In this document: one piece after another, positions 57,432-64,000 of the stretch
How the letters are laid out: the number at the start of each line of letters is the position of its first letter
Numbering within the stretch: position 1 is the first letter of the stretch
Assembly: GCA_905221605.1 (NCBI GenBank)
Contig: CAJNDS010002166.1
Span: forward strand, 1-64,000
DNA: 64,000 nt
Reading direction: 5' to 3'
From: Symbiodinium natans
Taxonomy: Eukaryota > Sar > Dinophyceae > Suessiales > Symbiodiniaceae
The notes under the pieces: model-generated
The model's database searches: none
What the model was told of the DNA's origin: nothing
The model's input: the letters and a program-made list of their open reading frames with translations, nothing else
Made by a program: the position numbers and the translations under genes

Positions 57432-60400
57432 AAAAGGAATGAAGAGACAAACCAAAAACCCCAGAGACCTATCTCTTAAGAACCGTAACGACCCACACAT
57501 ACCCCAGCCAAAGCCGTAAAACGGAATCTGATGGCTGACGAGCAGCCCACATCCGCAGCAAAAAACGAGATGGGCAGTGGAGCTCCTGGTCAGCTTCCTA
57601 AACCCTGAGCTCTAAACCTTACACCCTAAACCCTAAACCCCAAACGTTCTTTCATGGGCTTAGGGTTCCGGGACTTCGGGTAGGGTACCTGCAGCAAAAA
57701 CTGGCGATACACTTCGTTGGGGGGGTACTTTGAGCCCCTAGTGTGCAGTAGATCGTGGGTTTTAGGGTTTAGGGTTTAGGGTTTAGGGTTTAGGGTTTAG
57801 GGTTTAGGGTTTAGGGCATGGGTAAGCTTTCAAGGCAGCACAAAGATGTGCAAGGTCTACAGTTCCTCATGTCTTATGAAGCTTGTGCATCTTACTCCCT
57901 GGGCCATTGACACCCCTGGGCCTGAAAATTTGAAGCCAGCTACACATCCCTAAACCCTAGACCCTAAACCCGCATTGAGCAAAGTATGCATTGTCACAAC
58001 AGAGTAAAGATGACTCTATTCAGCCTTGGGGAGTTGTAATTCGGGTTTAGGGTTAGGGTTTAGGGTTCAGGGTTTCGGGTTTAGGGAAATAAAGCCCAGT
58101 TTGCTTTAGTTAGGGAATGCTCCTCAATTAGAAGCCTTGCGCTCTGGGTATCACATCTGCGCGGGACAGCCTGGGGTATGAATATCAGGAGCGAGAGCGC
58201 CGTACTCCGGATGGTTGATGGCATTGCCGGCCTGCAAGCAAGGAGGCTTCCTACTCCCCTGGCCCCTCCCCACACCCCTGCTTCAGAACCATCGCCCCTA
58301 AACCCTAAATCCTAAATCCTCAACCCTAAACTCAGGGCTGAGGCCGCCCCCCTACGTTGGGGGGCGGCGCTTAAGCCCTTCAACCTCAATGGCGCAGGCC
58401 GACCCAGGTCGCTCGCCCGCCTCCCACAGCATGGGGGGTCGGTAGCACCCACGATGGGCCCGGTGCCGGAGCACGTTCTCCTCGGACCAGTGCTGGTCCC
58501 TTATAATTTGCTCAGAAACCAGGGATCTCAGGCCGGCTCGAACGGGGAAAAAGTCCTGGGCCCTCCTGGGCTTCCCTGGACCCTTCTCCACCTTAGCCTC
58601 TCTGCACTGGAGGGTTGCCTTTTTTTGTGAACCTGCATCTTGAACCAGGCTGGCGACCACCGTGACGGAATGAAGAAGTTTTATGTAAAGTAAGCAGTTG
58701 GCTTGAGTTTAGGCCTAAACCCTAAAAGGAATAGCTTTGGGTGGCTTTACCGCCTCGGACGGCGTGGGGTGGGAGAAAAATGTTAGATGTCCTTCCACCA
58801 TCGGGCCAAACCTGCTCTTCGCACCTCACGAAGCTTTCGAGCTTGTTCCAAAACCTAACCTCCACAACATCTACGCCCATCACAGCAAACCCTAAACCCT
58901 AAACCCTAACCCTAAACCCCAAACCCAAATCAAACCCTAGTTTACTGGGGTTTAGGTTTAGGATTATAAATCAAGGTCTATGGATCTAGGGTTGAGGGCT
59001 TGGGTTCTAGGCCGTGTTGTTTAAGGATGAAGGGCCTAAGCCCATTATCCCCGAGACCGAGCCCGAACCTTTCCCGAATCCGGACAGAACAGGCCTGATT
59101 CAAGGGCGTTCCGTCTGGGAGGTAGCCTCAGATGCAAGCGCCCTAAGACAGAAACCCTCAACCCTGCTTTGAAGAAGTGTGGCTTCCGGCTTCAGCAGCC
59201 TAGGGTCTTAGGGCTTCGTTCGGGTTGGGGAGCTGCATACCTTAAAGTCCCCTAGGGTTAGTGTTTGGGGTTTAAGGCAGGACCCCCAAGCCCTGATGTT
59301 AAAAACCTACCCACTCCCTCATAAGGCTTAGGGTTTAGGGCTTCGGGTTTCGGAGGAATATTCATTCGGGTTTCGGAGGAATATTCAGTGTCCTATAGAA
59401 TGCTACATATTCGGGGCCGCCTTATGGTACTGGTAGTGACCCCAAAGGGGGCCACAATTTCGAGAAGTGACCGGAATTTGTTTTTTTAGGGGTAGGGTTT
59501 GCTGAAAAATCGGAGAGAGCGGGTGGTTGAACCCGAGTGTCGGACATGGCCTCACTTGCCTTGATGAACGTCACATGAAGCCCGGATCATTTCTGGTCCT
59601 TAAACTCAGAAAACGAATCGTGGCAATGAGAAACATCACAATTGCAGCAAGAATATTCATAAACGAAAGGGTGGTGACCACACTTGGTAGCCCAGAAACC
59701 ATATTCTAAAAACGGCACCCTTTTTTTGGGGTTGGTTACTTTATCAGGGAACCTTGAACCCCCAAAAAAAAGAAAAGGGCACCACTGGGCTACCAAGCAT
59801 AGTCGTAAACCCTAAACCTTAAACCCTAAACCCTACACCCTAAACCCTAAACCCTAAACCCTAGGAGGGCATGGCGATGGCATGCGGGCACCGCAAAGTC
59901 CCAAGAAACCTCTAACGGCTGCTCAGTGCTGCGTCTAGGGCCATTAGGAATCTAGGACCTTAACAGCCCCAAACCCTAAACCCTAAACCCCAAACCCCAA
60001 ACCCTAAACCCTAAACCCTGAACCCTAAACCCTAAGCCCAAAATAGGGGGTTCCTATCTTCCCCAAGCATCCGACTCTTCTAAACCACGCCGAAGGGCCG
60101 ACAGAGTTCACGAAGTTGGCGCGGGGCAGCGGGGAGCCCGGAGTGTGGGTGTCAGGCGCCATACCTGGGGGGGTTGGGGGGGCGTATGAGGATTTAGGGT
60201 CTTTAGGGTCTTTAGGGTCTTTAGGGTCTTTGGGGTCTTTGGGGTCTTTAGGGTCGTTAGGGTCTTTAGGGTCTTTAGGGTCTTTAGGGTCTAGGAACTT
60301 TGGTTGTTTTTTTTTTGGGGGGGGTTTAGGGGCCAAGGTTTGGGGTCGGGGGTCTAGGAATTTAGGGATCAGGGGGACTTATAGGGGCTGGGAGTTTAGG

Positions 60401-63400
60401 TCTTCAGGACTCGTGGGGGTATTCTGGAGGTTGAGGTTGAGAGTTTAAGTCTTTGGTTCTGGCCCCACAAGGGTAGCTTGAGGGTTCAAGGTTCCAAGGT
60501 GTCCCTGTCTGTGGTGATTGTGGGTTGGGGTAGAAGAACCGGGATCTTGAATGTACAAGGCTGCCGACGACAGCCTCGGACGACATCCGGGGTTTAGGGG
60601 TTGAGGGTTTCGTTCTTTTGCGGCTTTCGTGGGGTTAGGGCAGCATTGAGGGTTCAGAGTTTAGGGCTGCGCGAGGCTTTTCGAGCCCCGCGTTCCTACG
60701 GACAGTGACACACAGGCGCAAAGGACGCAATGTCCCCCTCCGCCAGCTTCCCTGGGTACCTGCCCCCCCTCACCACTCCCTTACGGACTTGATAAACTGT
60801 AGGTTTAATTAGGGTTTAAAGGGTTTAGGGTAAAACATGTAAAACAAATGCTGTAAAACAACTGCTGACTTGGCCTCGTTTGAGATCGTGACCTCGTTTG
60901 CTGAAACAGTAAGGTCTGCTCAGTTGATCTGAACCTTCGGGGTTTAAGACTTCTAAGCCGAGTTCCCCAGCAGACTGCAGCTAAGATACGGTCAGGGTGA
61001 TTGATTGCATTGCCGGCGCGGTTCATCGGGGTGCCGTCTGGCAAGTAGCCCACGTCGTTGGTGAACTCCTGATCTGCATGCGCATCCCTCTGCACGCTGT
61101 ACTCAAAGCCACGGCCGTGCGTCACGGTGTTCTGGCCAACTGGACTGGCTGCAGGGGCAGGTGCGGATGTGGGTGCCGGCGTGGTGTTGCTGGCTGGCGC
61201 TGGGACTGCCTGTGTGACTGAATTGTTGCCTGCCGTTGTCAAGGCTGTGCCATCTGCGAAATAGCCAGTGTCGGCCAGGTAGGAGGAGGCTGGCAACGGA
61301 GAGCCAGGCGCATGTGGGTCCGGCATCATTCTCTCGGGATGATTGATCGCATTGCCCGCCGCGTTCAATGGAGTGCCGTCCGGCAGGTAGCCTTGGTTAC
61401 CAGCCCGCGGCACAGCCACATCAAAGGCGATACCTATCCTATCTACATCTATCTACTGAGTCTACTGTGGGCTTCTGTAACTACAGGACCCTTAGCCTGG
61501 AAAGCGCACTCTGCCTGCTGTCCTCAACAATTAGAGACCTGGTTGAAAACATCCCGAAAACCGCTGTTCCCTGCTCTGAAGCCATTGAAACTCCCTGAAC
61601 CATCGAAACCTGAGAAACGACCCCCTAAATGCTACAACTCGTAACTCGTACCTGTTTTCAAGGGCTAGGTGTAACTGAAGACATGCAACAGGCAAGAGAT
61701 GTGTCGAAAGCATTTCGGGGGTTGCTAGGGCCCTGAGCCCGAAGCCCTAACCCGAAAACCCTAAAACTATTGCTATTACTATTACTACCATTACATTGCT
61801 ATTACATTGAACTACTATTATTGCAATTACAATTACAATTGCAATTAACTAGTACTATTATGTTTTTAAACTATGACTATTGCTATTACAATTACTATTA
61901 CTATTCGGTTGCCACCGAAAGAGCCGACGGAGTTCACGAAGTTCGCGCGGGGAAGCGGAGAGCCCGGCGTATGGCTGTCGGGGGCCATGCCTGATAGCGG
62001 TTTAGGGTTGAAGGTTTAGGGCCTTAGGGTTTTTGAGAGCTTTGGGCCTGCAGGGGGGGGGGGGGTTTTAGGGGCTCACAAGGCCCTTTTGGGACTTGGA
62101 GGGCAGGTTTTGAGTTCAGGGTGCTGTTCTTCTGGCTTTTGCTGGCTGGCTTGCGTCCAACTGCGCTCTCTTGCATCCATGTAGCGTGCTCATGCTCTGC
62201 ACCCTTACCATTTTGAAGGGTAACGGCTGACTGCTAATGTGACATAGAAATGCAAAGTATGGGTGTGTGCGCGTGTGCTGAGTTGATCTCTCAACTGCAT
62301 CCAAGAGACGGTCAGGGTGATTGATTGCATTGCCGGCGCGGTTCATCGGGGTGCCGTCTGGCAAGTAGCCCACGTCGTTGGTGAACTCCTGATCTGCATA
62401 CGCATCCCTCTGCGCGCTGTACTCGAAGCCACGGCCGTGCGTCACGGTGTTCTGGGCAACCGGACTGGCTGCAGGGGCAGATGTGGGTGCCGGCGTGGGA
62501 TTGCTGGCTGTAGCTGGAACATGCTTGACTGAGTTGTTGCCTGCAGCAGTCAAGGCTGTGCCATCTGCCAAGTAGCCAATGTCGGCCATGTACGAGGCGG
62601 GAGGCAACGGCGAGCCAGGCGCATGTGAGTCCGGCATCATTCTCTCGGGATGATTGATCGCATTGCCCGCTGCATTCAAAGGCGTGCCGTCCGGCAGGTA
62701 GCCTTGGTTACCAGCAGACGGCACAGCGACATCAAAGGCGATACCTACCAACCCTGGCAGAGGCAAACTGATGCCGACACTGCTGAAAAGGACGTCAGCT
62801 TCCTATAGGGAAGGCAAGTAACTAGGATTTAGGGCCATCAATTCGTGTTGGTCTCGCTAACGAGAGGGTTTCGTGTCCCCTGGACCAACGTTCGGGCATC
62901 CCTGCGTCGCACGCCCCCCGCAATCTCTTGTACCAACGAATGCCGTGGGCTGCTGCACTCAAGCTCTACAAGTGCATGTCGTGAGCCCACTGTCTTGAAA
63001 GAAACCCCTTGTCGTGCAAAGAAAGCATGTGAACATGCAAGAATTTTGCATCATGACAACCTGGGACCTTGATTCTTCGGTACTTGGCCAAGGGGCCGAC
63101 TGAATTCACGAACTTGGCGCGTGGTAGCGGAGCCCCGGCGATGTGCTTGTCCGCCTGCATTCTCTCCGGGTGGTTGATGGCGTTGCCAGCCCGATTGATG
63201 GCCTAAGACGGATGGATCATCCTAAACCCTAAACCCTAAACCCTACACCGAGGACTACGCCGCTGAGTGTGTTGAGGGTTCGGTCAGGCTTTTTGGTGGG
63301 AAAATTCAGCGCTGCCAATGACAATGAATACACTACCCTAATTCCATGTATCCATATAGTAGATACTTGGGCCCCAAAGCTACTTTACAGGAACCCCTTT

Positions 63401-63780
63401 TTAAGGCACAAGCATCTGCTAGACAAGTACGTGGACCCTTTGGGATGGGAACCTGCCCTCAAGAACCCCTCCAAAAAAACTCCGACACGCCATCTCGACA
63501 GAAAACAGAGTTCAGAGCTCATGGTCGAAGATGTGCAAAATGCTGGATCCCTGTAACTAGTCTGTACGTCAAGGGTTTAGGGTTTAGGGTTTAGGTTTGT
63601 AATGTTTAGGGTTTAGGGTTTAGGGTTTAGGGTTTAGGGTTTAGGGTTTAGGGTTTAGGGTTTAGGGTTTAGGGTTTAGCCTTTGGGGGGGGGGGGGGGG
63701 GGGCTCTAACTGCGCCCCGGAACGGTGCCGTCCGGGAGGTAGCCGACATCGTTGAGGAACTCCAAATCGACATGTGCTTC
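53523..63780 (-). CDS. Gene C: repeat protein with about ten DGT...AGN units, 14 traced exons
   Basis: Exons in sense order: 63780-63724, 63202-63068, 62802-62310, 61990-61916, 61433-60990, 60164-60091, 59909-59882 (weak), 59126-59095, 58231-58171, 56694-56659, 55241-55054, 54337-54304, 54113-54040, 53583-53523. Joins are in frame. The unit is GYLPDGTPLNAAGNAINHP or variants (GYLADGTALTAAGNNSV, CLADGTPIHRAGNNS), often followed by HTPGSPLPRANFVNSVG. A unit is split by introns and restored by splicing: GYLPDGT joins AINRAGNAINHPERM; GYLVDGTPLDAA, a split Gly, then NNSVK; PLNQ joins AGNAINHPE. Pro/Ala-rich linkers (APTPPPPVAAAPAPTP) separate units. No catalytic motif or signal is seen and I do not recognise the family. 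The 5' end is beyond the window and the 3' end is open after 53523. Confidence 0.75.
53935..54025. mobile_element. Hairpin element, relative of 22.7 kb copy
   Basis: Shares the ATAGTAGGATCCCCT core, the CCCCAA..AAGGTAC segment and the GTAAACCCC end with the 22.7 kb copy. Confidence 0.55.
56976..57145. repeat. (CT)n microsatellite
   Basis: About 160 bp of CTCTCT with CG and GT interruptions. ORFs here are repeat artefacts. Confidence 0.95.
59683..59797. mobile_element. MITE-like hairpin, copy 2 (terminal CTTGGTAGCCCAG)
   Basis: Same 13-bp inverted ends as the 35.6 kb element and a related interior (GGCACCC..GGGGTTGGTTAC). 115 bp, in a gene C intron. Confidence 0.75.
60190..60295. repeat. (TTTAGGGTC)n 9-bp tandem repeat
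   Basis: Eleven or so copies of the 9-mer TTTAGGGTC, a telomere-type unit with two extra bases. It lies next to the gene C exon at 60164. The - strand ORF of DPK repeats is an artefact. Confidence 0.9.
61768..61910. repeat. (ATT/ACT)n trinucleotide-rich repeat
   Basis: TATTACTATTACTACCATTA and related triplets for about 140 bp, in the gene C intron next to the exon ending 61916. Confidence 0.85.
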
Positions 63781-64000
63781 CTTCTTACGGGGTTCTTAAT
63801 CTAGGATGGCCCTTCAAACCCTCTGAAAAATATTCCTAAGTATGGTCCTCTTAAACCCAATAAGGGAAAATATATAAAATATCCCAAGGGCCTACCTAGT
63901 TAAGGGAGGGGGGTTCAAAGTGAAGATGCATCCCAAGGTTCCCTAGTTCTCCCGACTGCTCCCTAAGCTTCCCTAGGGTTCCCGAGGTAGCCTACCCTCG

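Larger units (their letters stand above)
60091..62802 (-). repeat. Internal duplication inside gene C (exon pairs)
   Basis: The exon pair 62802-62310 plus 61990-61916 and the pair 61433-60990 plus 60164-60091 encode nearly the same module, and large parts of the DNA match closely (for example the stretch from GACGGTGCC-type motifs through the Pro/Ala linker). Exon phases are the same in both. One module was copied with its splice sites. Confidence 0.8.
13300..63690. repeat. Dispersed TTTAGGG/CCCTAAA telomere-type arrays, mostly intronic
   Basis: More than a hundred short arrays of TTTAGGG or CCCTAAA with variants (TTTGGGG, TTCAGGG, TTGAGGG, GTAGGG) occur in both orientations. In the genes traced below they lie in introns, commonly TTTAGGG on one side and CCCTAAA on the other side of the same intron. 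The longest runs are at 21306-21530, 25330-25500, 27014-27300, 31795-31905, 47320-47440, 48510-48645, 49543-49742, 52840-52950, 56740-56945 and 63570-63680. Confidence 0.95.

Noticed and set aside
58352-58660. 102-codon - strand ORF
   Set aside because: Not in phase with neighbouring gene C exons and with no recognisable motif; left as intron.
60025-60336. - strand ORF with DPKDPK repeats
   Set aside because: The DPK part is the TTTAGGGTC array. Only 60091-60164 is supported as an exon.
13300-63690. True chromosome end or telomere assembly error
   Set aside because: Arrays are short, degenerate, in both orientations and interleaved with in-frame exons. An artefact would not keep reading frames.
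13300-63690. CRISPR array
   Set aside because: The repeats are 7-bp telomere units in runs, not 25-40 bp repeats with even spacers, and the genes have spliceosomal introns.
1-64000. tRNA, rRNA or dinoflagellate spliced-leader gene
   Set aside because: I looked for the spliced-leader core (CCGTAGCCATTTTGGCTCAAG in pieces) and for tRNA-like arms and saw none; a covariance search was not possible.

Overview
The window reads as nuclear DNA of a dinoflagellate, or a close relative. The grounds are a GC-rich sequence, TTTAGGG telomere-type repeats scattered through introns, very small exons, and introns that start with GC or GA as often as GT. I could not run any search, so the organism is inferred from architecture.

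Region 1 (about 0.2-12.3 kb, + strand) looks like one large DNA transposon. It has a 177-bp tandem repeat, then a chain of long exons. These encode a duplicated F-box-like/lectin-like/zinc-finger module, a PD-(D/E)XK nuclease, a D5/SF3-like helicase, a C2H2 finger and a DDE transposase with a D-x-x-H motif. Three introns can be placed exactly at the ends of the open frames. An AT-rich tail follows with short repeated motifs that look like subterminal transposase sites.

Region 2 (about 13-64 kb) looks at first like degenerate interstitial telomere repeat with short unique islands. Read on the correct strand, many islands are exons that join in frame into real proteins, and the TTTAGGG/CCCTAAA arrays are their introns. 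A + strand gene (gene D) starts near 13.7 kb. It has a 50-bp intron that is almost pure CCCTAAA. On the - strand, running from 64 kb leftwards, there are three traced genes. Gene C (63.8-53.5 kb) encodes a repeat protein with about ten DGT...AGN units. Gene A (47.7-34.4 kb) and gene B (33.5-19.7 kb) are paralogous METTL21/CAMKMT-like methyltransferases with more than 20 exons each or close to it. Gene B and gene D converge near 19 kb. A double-HNH homing-endonuclease-like ORF (38.8-40.1 kb) sits whole inside an intron of gene A.

The rest is intron or intergenic DNA. It holds telomere-type arrays, often in opposite orientation at the two ends of an intron, several families of short hairpin (MITE-like) elements, simple repeats, C-run/A-run tracts and a pyrimidine-rich ~360-bp repeat array (16.2-17.7 kb). 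I saw no rRNA, tRNA, CRISPR or spliced-leader gene.
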